Source: Agromyces badenianii
GTDB lineage: Bacteria > Actinomycetota > Actinomycetes > Actinomycetales > Microbacteriaceae
Direction of reading: 5' to 3'
Assembly (NCBI RefSeq): GCF_003070885.1
Contig: NZ_CP028913.1
Location: 2,852,001 to 2,916,000 of the forward strand
DNA length: 64,000 nucleotides
The position numbers and the translations under genes were made by a program. This document shows positions 19,740 to 28,381 of this stretch, in pieces. The notes under the pieces were generated by a model. That model was not told the DNA's origin, ran no database searches, and worked only from the letters and a program-made list of their open reading frames with translations. How positions within the stretch are numbered: the first letter of the stretch is position 1; every line of letters begins with the position of its first letter.

Positions 19740-20405
19740 ATGCCTGCAACGAGCCCCGCGATCGAGGACTACCTGAAGACGGTGTACGCCTACACCGAGT
19801 GGCAACCCGACGCCATCACACCGTCGGTGCTGGCGGGCCGGCTCGGTGTGGCGCCGTCATCGGTCACCGAGATGGTGAAGAAGATGGCCTCCGCGGGCCT
19901 CGTCTCGCACGTGCCGTACGGTGCGGTGCGGCTCACCGACACGGGGCTCGCGCAGGCCCTCGCGGTGGTGCGCCGGCACCGGCTCATCGAGACCTGGCTC
20001 GTGGAGGAGATGGGCTACTCGTGGGACGAGGTGCACGACGAGGCCGAGATCCTCGAGCATGCGCTCTCCGACCGGCTGCTCGAAGCGATCGACGTGCGCC
20101 TCGGCCGGCCGCGCAACGACCCGCACGGCGACCCGATCCCCAAAGCCGACGGCACGCTCGAGCGCGAACCGGCGCTCCTCCTCGCCGAGGCGCCGGCAGG
20201 TCACCGCGGCACGGTGCTGCGCATCAGCGACCGCGACCCTTCGGTGCTGCGCGAACTCGACGAGTCGGGCGTGCGCCCGGGCACCGAGCTCGAGGTGACG
20301 GATGCCGCGGCCGACCGCTTCGCCGTCACCGCCGCCGTCGGCGGGTCGCCGGTCGACCTCACGCTCCCCCGCGAGACCGCGGCATCCATCTGGGTCACCG
20401 TCTAG
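19740..20405 (+). CDS. mntR: MntR/DtxR family manganese-dependent repressor
   Basis: A 221-residue protein: winged-helix domain (about 8-75, recognition helix APSSVTEMVKKMA), dimerisation domain (76-145) with metal ligands H80, E84, H99, E106 and H107, and a C-terminal SH3/FeoA-like domain. At the two selectivity positions it has Asp10 and Glu103. DtxR/IdeR iron repressors have Met and Cys there, and the Mn-specific MntR has Asp and Glu. It is therefore predicted to respond to Mn2+ and to bind the mntH palindromes. TATCCT lies seven bases before the ATG, so the gene may have its own leaderless promoter besides read-through from mntH. Confidence 0.92.
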   Translation: MPATSPAIEDYLKTVYAYTEWQPDAITPSVLAGRLGVAPSSVTEMVKKMASAGLVSHVPYGAVRLTDTGLAQALAVVRRHRLIETWLVEEMGYSWDEVHDEAEILEHALSDRLLEAIDVRLGRPRNDPHGDPIPKADGTLEREPALLLAEAPAGHRGTVLRISDRDPSVLRELDESGVRPGTELEVTDAAADRFAVTAAVGGSPVDLTLPRETAASIWVTV

Positions 20406-20437
20406 CGCCGCACCCAGGACACGGAGGAACGGGCCCC

Positions 20438-20454
20438 GGCGTCGGCTCGACGCC
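20438..20454 (+). terminator. 7-bp GC hairpin after mntR
   Basis: GGCGTCG (20438-20444) pairs with CGACGCC (20448-20454) across a three-base loop, 33 bases after the mntR stop and before the next promoter (TAGGCT at 20499). It is a plausible end of the mntH-mntR transcript. Confidence 0.5.
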
Positions 20455-20510
20455 GCCACGAGACATCCGCCCGACATCGACCGGTGACACGCGCACCCTA
20501 GGCTGATGAC

Positions 20511-21308
20511 ATGTCACGACGTGAAGAAGTCGAGTGCTGGCTGACCGACATGGACGGCGTGCTCGTGCACGAGAACCACGCCCTGCCCGGCGCCACCGCG
20601 CTGCTCCAGCAGTGGGAGGACGCGGGAACCCCGTACCTCGTGCTCACCAACAACTCGATCTTCACGGCCAGGGACCTGTCGGCGCGGCTCCGCGCGAGCG
20701 GCCTCAACGTGCCAGAGGAGCGACTCTGGACGAGCGCGCTCGCCACGGCCGACTTCCTGCGGCAGCAGCTGCCGGGCGGCTCGGCGTTCGTGATCGGCGA
20801 GGCGGGCATCCTCACCGCACTGCACGAGGCGGGGTTCGTGATGACCGAGACCGCGCCCGACTTCGTCGTGGTGGGCGAGACCCGCAACTACTCGTTCGAG
20901 GCGATCACGAAGGCGATCCGCCTGATCGGCAACGGCGCGCGGTTCATCGTGACGAACCCCGACGCGACCGGCCCCAGCGCCGACGGGCCGCTGCCCGCGA
21001 CCGGTGCGATCGCGGCGCTCATCACGAAGGCCACGGGCAAAGAGCCCTACGTCGTGGGCAAGCCGAACCCGATGATGTTCCGCTCGGCACTCAACAAGAT
21101 CGGCGCGCACTCCGAGAACACGGCCATGATCGGCGACCGCATGGACACCGACATCGTCGCGGGCATCGAGGCGGGCCTGCACACGATCCTCGTGATGACC
21201 GGCATCAGCGATCAGGCCGAGATCGAGAAGTACCCGTTCCGCCCCGATGAGATCCTCTCGGGCGTGGCCGAACTCGTGCACGAGGCACCGGCCGAGACCG
21301 AGCTGTAG
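20511..21308 (+). CDS. HAD superfamily IIA hydrolase (NagD-like phosphatase)
   Basis: A 265-residue protein. HAD motif I is WLTDMDGVLVHENHAL with the nucleophile Asp, motif II is VLTNNS, motif III has the Lys of YVVGKPNPMMF, and motif IV is MIGDRMDTDIVAG. A class IIA cap lies between motifs II and III. NagD-type enzymes dephosphorylate small metabolites such as UMP or sugar phosphates; the substrate is open. TAGGCT at 20499-20504 lies six bases before the ATG with no ribosome site, so a leaderless message is likely. The gene converges with the nucleoside hydrolase. Confidence 0.93.
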   Translation: MSRREEVECWLTDMDGVLVHENHALPGATALLQQWEDAGTPYLVLTNNSIFTARDLSARLRASGLNVPEERLWTSALATADFLRQQLPGGSAFVIGEAGILTALHEAGFVMTETAPDFVVVGETRNYSFEAITKAIRLIGNGARFIVTNPDATGPSADGPLPATGAIAALITKATGKEPYVVGKPNPMMFRSALNKIGAHSENTAMIGDRMDTDIVAGIEAGLHTILVMTGISDQAEIEKYPFRPDEILSGVAELVHEAPAETEL

Positions 21309-21341
21309 GCTCGGCCCGAAACGGCCCTCAGAAGCCCTGAG

Positions 21342-22274
21342 TCAGGCGAGCCGGGCGACGGATGCCGCGACGCCCGCCCAGAACCGGTCGACGTCGAGCT
21401 CGGTCGCGACCCAGGCGTTCGGCTCCTGGCCGAGCATGCCGTCGAGGTCGACGCTCGTCGCACCCGCCGTCTCGACGCCGGCCACTTCGACGTCGAGCCG
21501 AGTGTGCCGCAGCCCGACGCATCCGGGGTCGGTGAGCACGGCGACGGCGACGGGGTCGTGCAGCGGCCCGTCGGGCATGCCGAACACCTCGTCGTTCGTG
21601 CGGCAGAAGAAGTCGAGCAGTTCGGCGCCGAAGGCCGCGGTGCGGGTGCCGATCGCGGTGATCTGCCCGCGTACGGCGGCGGTGACGAGCGCGAGGTGGG
21701 TCACATTCAGGCCGACCATCGTGAAGCGCACGCCGCTGCGCACGACGAGGTCGAGCGCCTCGGGGTCGACCCAGGCGTTGAACTCGGCGTAGGGGGTGAC
21801 ATTGCCGCGTTCGGTCGAGCCGCCCATCCAGACGATCTCGCGGATGCGCCCGGCGAGTTCCGGGTGATCGCGCAGCAGGATCGCGACGTTCGTGATCGGC
21901 CCGGTCGCGATGATCGCGACGGGTTCGCTCGACCGGGCGAGCGTGTCGACCATGAGCTCGGTCGCGGTGCGCGGGTCGAGCGGCACCGCCGGCTCGGGAA
22001 GCTCCGGGCCGCCGAGCCCGTTCTCACCGTGGATCCACTCGGCCGTCTGCAGCGTGCGAACGAGCGGGCCGACTGCTCCGGCCGCGACCGGCACCTCGGT
22101 GACGCCCGCGACGGAGAGGGCGATGCGGGCGTTCCGGGTCGTGTGGTCGAGCGGCGCGTTTCCGCCCACGGTCGTGACGGCGACGAGTTCGAGCGCCGGA
22201 TGTCCCGCGGCGAGCCACAACGCGAAGACGTCGTCGTGACCGGGGTCGCAGTCGATGATCACGGGGATGGTCAT
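21342..22274 (-). CDS. Inosine-uridine preferring type nucleoside hydrolase
   Basis: A 310-residue enzyme. The calcium-binding aspartate cluster IDCDPGHDDVFALWLA opens the protein, TGPITNVA and WMGGSTERGNVTPYAEFN follow, AWVDPEA is the substrate segment, and the late PLHDPVAVA motif carries the last metal ligand/His. It cleaves nucleosides into base and ribose. The ribokinase gene ends eight bases upstream on the same strand, so the released ribose is probably phosphorylated by the neighbour. This is the last gene of the leftward pyrE-rbsK unit. Confidence 0.95.
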   Translation of the reverse strand: MTIPVIIDCDPGHDDVFALWLAAGHPALELVAVTTVGGNAPLDHTTRNARIALSVAGVTEVPVAAGAVGPLVRTLQTAEWIHGENGLGGPELPEPAVPLDPRTATELMVDTLARSSEPVAIIATGPITNVAILLRDHPELAGRIREIVWMGGSTERGNVTPYAEFNAWVDPEALDLVVRSGVRFTMVGLNVTHLALVTAAVRGQITAIGTRTAAFGAELLDFFCRTNDEVFGMPDGPLHDPVAVAVLTDPGCVGLRHTRLDVEVAGVETAGATSVDLDGMLGQEPNAWVATELDVDRFWAGVAASVARLA

Positions 22275-22281
22275 TCGGCGG

Positions 22282-23313
22282 TCATTCCTTCGTCTGCGTG
22301 GAGGCCGGCTCGGCGGAGAGGTCGGTGTCGGCGGAGAGCGGCGACGCCGCCGCATCCGATGCCGACGACGCAGCGAGCACGGTGTCTCGCGGCGCATAGG
22401 AGTCGACCGTGCCGCGTGCCTGCACGGCGAGTGCGCCCGCCGCGACCGCGATGCGGAGCGCCTCGGGCAACGAGCGCCCCTCGGCGAGGAACGCGGCGAG
22501 GGTGCCGGTGAACCCGTCGCCGGCGCCGGTCGTGTCGACCGCGGTAACGCGGGGCGCCGGCGCGGCCCACGAACCGGCGGCGTCAGCTGCGACGGCACCG
22601 GCGCCGCCGAGCGTCACGACGATCGAGCGAGCCACCACCCCGGCGGCGGATGCCGCGAGCGCGCGCCACTCGTCGAGGGTGGCGTCGCTCGGGGCATCCG
22701 TGCCGATGCCGACCGCTCGCGCCTCGTGTTCGTTCAGCACGAGCGGATCGGCGACGCGGAGCGTCTCGGCCGAGACGGGCGCGGGCGGCGCGAGATTCAG
22801 CACGAACCGGGCGCCGAACTCGGCCGCGATGACGGCGACTCGCTCGATGGTCGGCACCGGCAGCTCGCCCTGGGTGAGCACGAGGGCCGCAGCGGCGACG
22901 CGCTCGCGCTCTGCCTCCACCATCTCTGGCGTCAGGGCGAGGTTCGCGCCGCCGGTGACGATCACGGTGTTCTCGCCCGAGTCGGCGACGGTGATCTGGG
23001 CGACGCCGGTCGGGGCATCCGGAACCAGCCGGACCGCCGTCATCGGCACTCCGAGGCGTTCGAGGGTCTCGCGCGCGAACGCTCCGCTCGCGTCGTCGCC
23101 GACGCAGGCGACGAACTCGACCGGCAGCCCCGCGACGTGCGCTGCGACGGCCTGGTTCGCGCCCTTGCCGCCGAGCGCGACACGGAAATCATGCGCGAGG
23201 ATCGTCTCGCCCGGTGCGGGGAACGCGTCGACGTAGCTCGTGGAATCGACGTTCAGCGAGCCGAAGACGACGACAGCGCCCGCGCCATTCCGGCGCGCTG
23301 CAACCGCACCCAT
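22282..23313 (-). CDS. rbsK: Ribokinase (PfkB family)
   Basis: A 343-residue sugar kinase, ATG at 23313. VFGSLNVDSTSYVDAFP and the GGKGANQAVAA substrate motif are at the N-terminus. The C-terminal PfkB signature DTTGAGDGFTGTLAAFLAEG holds the catalytic Asp. The last 30 residues are a Ser/Ala-rich tail not needed for the fold. It phosphorylates ribose (or deoxyribose) with ATP. Five bases separate its start from the stop codon of the large membrane protein, and the nucleoside hydrolase follows by seven bases, so the three are one transcript. Confidence 0.92.
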   Translation of the reverse strand: MGAVAARRNGAGAVVVFGSLNVDSTSYVDAFPAPGETILAHDFRVALGGKGANQAVAAHVAGLPVEFVACVGDDASGAFARETLERLGVPMTAVRLVPDAPTGVAQITVADSGENTVIVTGGANLALTPEMVEAERERVAAAALVLTQGELPVPTIERVAVIAAEFGARFVLNLAPPAPVSAETLRVADPLVLNEHEARAVGIGTDAPSDATLDEWRALAASAAGVVARSIVVTLGGAGAVAADAAGSWAAPAPRVTAVDTTGAGDGFTGTLAAFLAEGRSLPEALRIAVAAGALAVQARGTVDSYAPRDTVLAASSASDAAASPLSADTDLSAEPASTQTKE

Positions 23314-23318
23314 GCCGG

Positions 23319-26300
23319 TCAGGCCGTCGGCCCGGGGCCGTTGATCGCCCCGGTCAGCGGCTCGCCGCCCGCACGGTTCGCGAAGCAGTAGTAGTTGCGC
23401 TGGCCCTCGGCCCACTGCTCCTCGGTCACCGGGAAGCTGCCCAGCACCTGCAGATCGCCGATGCCGGCCACGAGCGTCGGTTCGAAGACGCCGGCGGCCC
23501 GGCAGAGCGCGGGCATCTGCGCTGCGAGCTCGGCCTCACCCGGGAAGGGGGCGGCCGCGTCACCCGGCAGTGTTCCGCGATAGACGAGCTGGGCCGCGTG
23601 GGGCGCCGCACAGTCGACCACGGTGAACTCCTCGGCCCAGACCGAGTCGAACGGGTCGATGCACTCGCCGCCGAAGAGGGTGTTCCAGGCGTGCACGCCG
23701 GCCGGCTGCGGGCCGGTCGGCTCGACGACGGGCGTCTCCGAGGCACTCGCCGACGCACTGCCCGAGGCCTGACCGCCGCCGTCATCGTCGCTCGAGAGCT
23801 GCGTGCCGACGAAGTAGAGCCCGGCGATGACGAGCAGCACGACGAGGCCGCCGGCGACCCAGATGAGCGTGCGGAGGGTGCGATTGCCGCCCTTCGGTGC
23901 GCCCGGAGGGCGCCCGCCGGTGCCGCCTGCCGCGCCGCCGTTGCCGCCGCCGCCGCCGTTGCCGTTGCCGTTGGGTCCGCCGGGCCTGCCGGCGCCTCCC
24001 CGCTGCGGGCCGATGCCGGTGCTGGCCGGGCCGCCGACCGGAGTCGTGGGGGAACCGCCGGCCGCAGGCTGGGCGCCGGGCGCCGGGGCCCCGAACGGGT
24101 CGTTCGATGCACGGGGCGAGCCGAAGGGGTCGCTTGCGGCAGCGCCGAAGAGCGCCGTCACCGAGTCGTCGGATGCCGCGGCCGGCGTCGAGGCCGCGGC
24201 CGGCGTCGAGGCCGCGGCCGACGAATCGCTCACGGGGAGGGCGATCGTCGCCGCATCGAAGGCAGGGCCGGCGGTGAGGCGGTCGGCGAAGTCGCTCGGA
24301 AAGGGCGCGGTGTCTTGGGGGAACGCCCAGTCGGGCTGCATCCCCTGCTCGCCGGCCGGATCGAGGTCGGGCTCGACGTCGGGCTCGGGTTCGACGTCAG
24401 GGCCAGCGTCAGGCTGAGGCTCGACTTCGAGCTCGGCGTCGTCGCGCCACCCGGCGCCGAAGACATCGGTCGCACCGTCGCCCGCGGCACCGGGCGCCGC
24501 CAGGAACGAGGTCGCCACGGCCTCGGGGCGATCCTTCGGGTCTTCGGCAGTCGGATCCGGCGTCAGGTTCCACAGGTATCCGGTCTCGCCTGCCTCGAGC
24601 CCGTCCGGCGCTTCGTCCTCGTCGAACTCGGGTTCGGGGTTCCGGCCACGACCGAAGAAGCGGCCTCGGATGCCGGGTGTCGCCTCCGCATCGACGCCAC
24701 GTCGCGGCGCTGTGTCGTCGGCCGCTTCGGGTTCGTCGTCGAAGCCGAACCCGAGGGCATCGAGGCCGGAAGGCACGGGTCCCGTCGGCGGGGTGGCCCC
24801 ACCGGGGGTCGCGCTCTCGCGCGCGGGCGGCACGGCGTCGCGAGTCCGCGGCGCACCGCTGCCCAGCGAGGCGAGCAGGTCGTCGACGGGCTCCGGCGGC
24901 TCCCGTGTGGGGTCGTCGCCGCCGCTCGCGCCCGAGGCGAATGCGGGGAACGGCGTGGCGTTGAACGCGTGGGCCTCACGTGCGGGTGCGGCGTTCGGTT
25001 GCTGCCCGCTCGCGCTGCCGGGACGCGGCTCGGTTTCGGGGGCGGATGGCTGCACGGGGAGCGCTGTCGTCGCGGCGAGGGCCGCGAAGGGGTCGGTCGT
25101 GTCAGCGGCGAAGGCGGCGAACCGGTCGTTCTCCGCGCGTGCCGGGGCTGCCTGCTGGGTGGGCTGGGCCGACGCCGGGTTCGCAACCGGCTCGGGCTCG
25201 TGGAGGGCAGCCCACAGCTCGTCGTCGTAGTTGGCGGCCGGCGCCGAAGCGCGCGGACGCCGCTCATCCCAACCGGCCGGGGCAGTCGACGGAGTGGCCG
25301 GTGAGGTCGGAGGGATCGGCGAGGCCGGTGCATCCCAACCGGCCGGCGCAGTCGACGGAGTGGCCGGTGAGGTCGGAGGGATCGGCGAGGCCGGTGCATC
25401 CCAACCGGCCGGCGCGGTCGACGGAGTGGCCGGCATGACCGGCGCATCCCAACCGGCCGGCGCGGTCAACGGAGTGGTCGGATGGGTCGGCGTGACCGCC
25501 GGACGCACGGGGGTGAACGATTGACGGGCGACGGGAGGCGGGGCGAACCCGGCGAACGGGGATTCGGCGTCGACGGGCGGTACGGGCGCGACCGGTGCGG
25601 CAGGCGCGACGGGAGTGGCAGGCGCGACCGGAGCGGCAGCCGGGGTCACCGGCGGAAACGGCTGCACGGGCGCGGCCGGGGCCACGGATGCCTCGTGCGT
25701 CTGAGCCTCCGAAGGCGCCGGGTCGGAGAGACTGCGGAAGGCCGCTCGAATCGCATCCTCCGACTCGAGTTCCTCTGAACCCCAGGTGAGAGCGAATGGC
25801 GCGGTGGGAGTCACCGGTCCGGGCGGGGTCGGCTCGGCCACCGGTCGGGTGGCCGGCACGACCGGAACGAAGGGCCGAGCGGCGGGCGACAACGACTCGA
25901 CAGTCGGGTACCCGGAAGGCGCCAGGGGCGGCAGCGGGGCCGGGGCAGCCGGGGCAACGGGCGGTGCCGACGAAACGGCCGGCGGCCACGGTGCGGCGGC
26001 CGGCCGCAACGGAGCCGGGCCGGGCGTGCCGACCGGCGGCTCGACCTGCGTCAGGTAGACGGGAGGGGTCGATGACGATTGCTGGGGTGTCGGCGCACCG
26101 ACGACGGGAAGCGATCGGGTCGCGGCATCCGGAGCCTGCGCCGCAGCCTGCGCTGGAGCCTCGGAGAACCAGTCGAGCACTTCGTCGCGACGCGGCGCCG
26201 GAGTGCCCGGAGCGACCGGCGGGTGACCGACCGGCGGAAGCTGGTGGCCCGGCTGGGCGGGCGTGGCGACGGGCGGCTGCGGAGGAACGTCGCGGTGCGG

Positions 26301-26375
26301 TGCGGTGCCGCTCGCCAACTGGGCGAGCAGCCAATCGGCCCCGTCGCCCCCCAGACCCTGCCCGTCGCGGCTCAT
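23319..26375 (-). CDS. Proline-rich membrane protein with C-terminal Septum_form-like domain
   Basis: A 1018-residue protein. Residues 1-830 are Pro/Ala/Thr-rich and apparently disordered, with a 22-residue tandem repeat near 298-373 (unit around TAPAGWDAPASPIPP). One membrane helix lies at about 835-857 (IWVAGGLVVLLVIAGLYFV). A roughly 125-residue outer domain follows, with four Cys and the VVDCAAPHAAQLVY motif typical of the Septum_form/DUF4190-associated domain. The start ATG overlaps the pyrE stop codon by one base. An intracellular scaffold with an extracellular sensor domain is a reasonable reading. Its role between pyrE and rbsK is unknown. Confidence 0.85.
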   Translation of the reverse strand: MSRDGQGLGGDGADWLLAQLASGTAPHRDVPPQPPVATPAQPGHQLPPVGHPPVAPGTPAPRRDEVLDWFSEAPAQAAAQAPDAATRSLPVVGAPTPQQSSSTPPVYLTQVEPPVGTPGPAPLRPAAAPWPPAVSSAPPVAPAAPAPLPPLAPSGYPTVESLSPAARPFVPVVPATRPVAEPTPPGPVTPTAPFALTWGSEELESEDAIRAAFRSLSDPAPSEAQTHEASVAPAAPVQPFPPVTPAAAPVAPATPVAPAAPVAPVPPVDAESPFAGFAPPPVARQSFTPVRPAVTPTHPTTPLTAPAGWDAPVMPATPSTAPAGWDAPASPIPPTSPATPSTAPAGWDAPASPIPPTSPATPSTAPAGWDERRPRASAPAANYDDELWAALHEPEPVANPASAQPTQQAAPARAENDRFAAFAADTTDPFAALAATTALPVQPSAPETEPRPGSASGQQPNAAPAREAHAFNATPFPAFASGASGGDDPTREPPEPVDDLLASLGSGAPRTRDAVPPARESATPGGATPPTGPVPSGLDALGFGFDDEPEAADDTAPRRGVDAEATPGIRGRFFGRGRNPEPEFDEDEAPDGLEAGETGYLWNLTPDPTAEDPKDRPEAVATSFLAAPGAAGDGATDVFGAGWRDDAELEVEPQPDAGPDVEPEPDVEPDLDPAGEQGMQPDWAFPQDTAPFPSDFADRLTAGPAFDAATIALPVSDSSAAASTPAAASTPAAASDDSVTALFGAAASDPFGSPRASNDPFGAPAPGAQPAAGGSPTTPVGGPASTGIGPQRGGAGRPGGPNGNGNGGGGGNGGAAGGTGGRPPGAPKGGNRTLRTLIWVAGGLVVLLVIAGLYFVGTQLSSDDDGGGQASGSASASASETPVVEPTGPQPAGVHAWNTLFGGECIDPFDSVWAEEFTVVDCAAPHAAQLVYRGTLPGDAAAPFPGEAELAAQMPALCRAAGVFEPTLVAGIGDLQVLGSFPVTEEQWAEGQRNYYCFANRAGGEPLTGAINGPGPTA
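25265..25480. repeat. 66-bp in-frame minisatellite
   Basis: A unit of 66 bases that includes CATCCCAACCGGCCGGCG recurs from about 25265 to 25480: two near-identical full copies plus partial and diverged copies. It encodes 22-residue repeats in the proline-rich protein. Such arrays change copy number easily. Confidence 0.85.
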
Positions 26376-26947
26376 CAGGCCAGTCCCAGGTCTTCGAGCC
26401 CGATGGCGGCGAGGTACGGCACTCCGGCCGCCTCGATGACCTCACGCGCCCCGGTCGCCCGATCGACGACGACCGCGACGGCCACGACCTCGGCGCCGAC
26501 CTTCTTCAGCGCCTCGATCGCCTGCAGGGGGCTGCCGCCGGTCGTCGACGTGTCTTCGACCACGATGACCCGCTTGCCCGCGAGGTCTGGACCTTCGACC
26601 TGCTTGCCGCGGCCGTGGTCTTTCGGCTCCTTGCGCACGACGAATGCGTCATAGGAGAGGCCCCGCGCTGCGCCCTGATGCAGGACCGCCGCGGCGATCG
26701 GGTCGGCGCCCATGGTCATGCCGCCGACGGCGAAGACGTCGGGAACGTCTTTGATGAGGTCGATCATGACCTCACCGATGAGGGGCGCGACGCGGTGGTC
26801 GAGGCTCACCTTGCGGAGGTCGACGTAGTAACTGGCCTTCTTGCCGCTCGTCAGGGTGAAGTCCCCGTGGAACACGGCGTCGGCGGCGATGAAGTCGATC
26901 AACCGGCTGCGCGCGGCGTCGGTGTGCTTGGCGTCTCGGAGGGTCAC
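26375..26947 (-). CDS. pyrE: Orotate phosphoribosyltransferase
   Basis: A 190-residue enzyme that makes OMP from orotate and PRPP in pyrimidine synthesis. The PRPP-binding signature VIVVEDTSTTGGSPLQA is at about residues 120-136, and the flexible loop VRKEPKDHGRGKQVEG precedes it. The start is the GTG at 26947. TAGAGT (minus strand, 26954-26959) lies six bases upstream, so the transcript may begin at the start codon. It heads an operon with the Septum_form-like protein, ribokinase and nucleoside hydrolase, linking de novo and salvage use of ribose phosphate. Confidence 0.97.
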   Translation of the reverse strand: MTLRDAKHTDAARSRLIDFIAADAVFHGDFTLTSGKKASYYVDLRKVSLDHRVAPLIGEVMIDLIKDVPDVFAVGGMTMGADPIAAAVLHQGAARGLSYDAFVVRKEPKDHGRGKQVEGPDLAGKRVIVVEDTSTTGGSPLQAIEALKKVGAEVVAVAVVVDRATGAREVIEAAGVPYLAAIGLEDLGLA

Positions 26948-26956
26948 CCGAATACT

Positions 26957-28381
26957 CTACGACTCGGTTGCCTGAGAAAAAGGGGAGGATTCCTCTGTTG
27001 CGGCGGGTGTCGACGAGGCATCCCCTCGATGATCGGGCGTCGGGCGTCGGCGACGTCGCCGCCAGAACGTGCGCGGCGTGCCCGGCACGAGGCGCGCCCA
27101 GAACGGCGGCTTCTCCTCCTCGGTGAGCGAGGCGGGCACCTCGATGTGGAAGTCGGCGAGTTCTTCGGCACCCTGGTGCACCACCCGGTAGAGCGCCGTG
27201 CCGATCAGCACGCCCAACGCGATCGACATGATCGAGATGAGCGCTTCGGTGAAGTCCTCGAAGCCGCGCGTCGTGCCGATCGCCTCGGTGAGGCCGACGA
27301 GACCGGCGGCGCCCGGCACCAGCAGCCAGAACGCCGGCAGGAAGGTGAGCTGCGACGGCGCGCCGTGCCGTAGCGTGGCGATCCACAGCACGACCGGCGT
27401 CATGGCGAGCGCACCGATGAACCCGCTCACCGATGCCCCGATGAGCGCGCTTCCCACTACCTGGCCGCCGTACGCGACGAGCAGCACGAGCAGCACCCAG
27501 CCGAAGGTGCGCGGTGGGGCCGAGAAATGCAGATAGTTGCCGATCGCGAAGAGCAGGACTCCGACCATCGCCGTCCACCACGGGAAGGCCTCGTTCGTCT
27601 GGAGCGGCACGTAGGAGGAACTGCCGACGCCGACAAGCGTGCCCGCGGCCAGGATGCCGAACGCGAGCAGCGAGAGCTGCACGAGCCCGAATACGAGACG
27701 GGAGGCACCGGCGAGCATCTGGCCCGCCGCGAGCTCGACGACGGCCGTCGTCAGCACCCCACCCGGCAGGAATGTCGCGAGCGGCGCGATGAGCAGCTTG
27801 ATCGGGTCGCCAACGGCGAAGTACGGCGCGATCAGGAACACGGCGATGGCGCAGACGAACGCCGCGAAGACCGGGAAGACGATCTGCAGCGTCGGCGAGC
27901 GCACGAGCTTGGCGACGCCGATGAACGCCCCGAGCACGAAGGCAACGAGCGCGCCCTCCCACGTCGGCGCGAGCAGCAACGCGAGTCCCGTGGTGAGCAC
28001 CGCGTGCCCGAAGGTGCGCACGACCCAGCCGTGCGACGGTTTCATCGCGCCGATGTCGTTGAGCCGCTTGATGCCGTCGAGCGGGGCGATTTCGGCACGC
28101 TTGGCGTCGTCGATCAGTCGGTAGAGCGCCGCGATCTGGTCGAAGCGGAACGAGGCGTTCACGGCCGAGCGGATCGCCACCCGGCCTTCCTCGCCGGCAC
28201 CGGTCTGGATGATGATCACGGTCGGCAGCACGACGAAGTCGGTGTCCTCGCGACCGTTCGCTCGCGACACCTGCACGAGCGTGTCGCGGATCTTGTCGAC
28301 GGAATCAGCTGCGGCATTCATGCCTTCCGCGAGCCCGAGCAGGAACCTGCGGAGGAGTGCCTGGTCGCCCGCCTCGGCCAT
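26957..28381 (-). CDS. ThrE-type threonine/serine exporter family protein
   Basis: A 474-residue protein with the two-part ThrE layout. A DUF1212-like N-terminal cytoplasmic domain (about 1-140, with LLGLAEGMNAAADSVDKI) is followed by some ten membrane helices, including the DUF3815-like second half. The periplasmic-facing PLATFLPGGVLTTAVVELA stretch and VPGAAGLVGLTEAIG are typical. The charged C-terminal tail has an RRRRRRP cluster. ThrE of Corynebacterium glutamicum exports threonine and serine with the proton gradient. The ATG overlaps the stop codon of the Dcu-type carrier gene, so the two membrane proteins are coupled. Confidence 0.87.
   Translation of the reverse strand: MAEAGDQALLRRFLLGLAEGMNAAADSVDKIRDTLVQVSRANGREDTDFVVLPTVIIIQTGAGEEGRVAIRSAVNASFRFDQIAALYRLIDDAKRAEIAPLDGIKRLNDIGAMKPSHGWVVRTFGHAVLTTGLALLLAPTWEGALVAFVLGAFIGVAKLVRSPTLQIVFPVFAAFVCAIAVFLIAPYFAVGDPIKLLIAPLATFLPGGVLTTAVVELAAGQMLAGASRLVFGLVQLSLLAFGILAAGTLVGVGSSSYVPLQTNEAFPWWTAMVGVLLFAIGNYLHFSAPPRTFGWVLLVLLVAYGGQVVGSALIGASVSGFIGALAMTPVVLWIATLRHGAPSQLTFLPAFWLLVPGAAGLVGLTEAIGTTRGFEDFTEALISIMSIALGVLIGTALYRVVHQGAEELADFHIEVPASLTEEEKPPFWARLVPGTPRTFWRRRRRRPTPDHRGDASSTPAATEESSPFSQATES

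Noticed and set aside
21327..21341. Small hairpin CTCAG/CTGAG between the HAD and nucleoside hydrolase genes
   Set aside because: With only five pairs it is weak and near chance level for this sequence, so I did not list it as a terminator.
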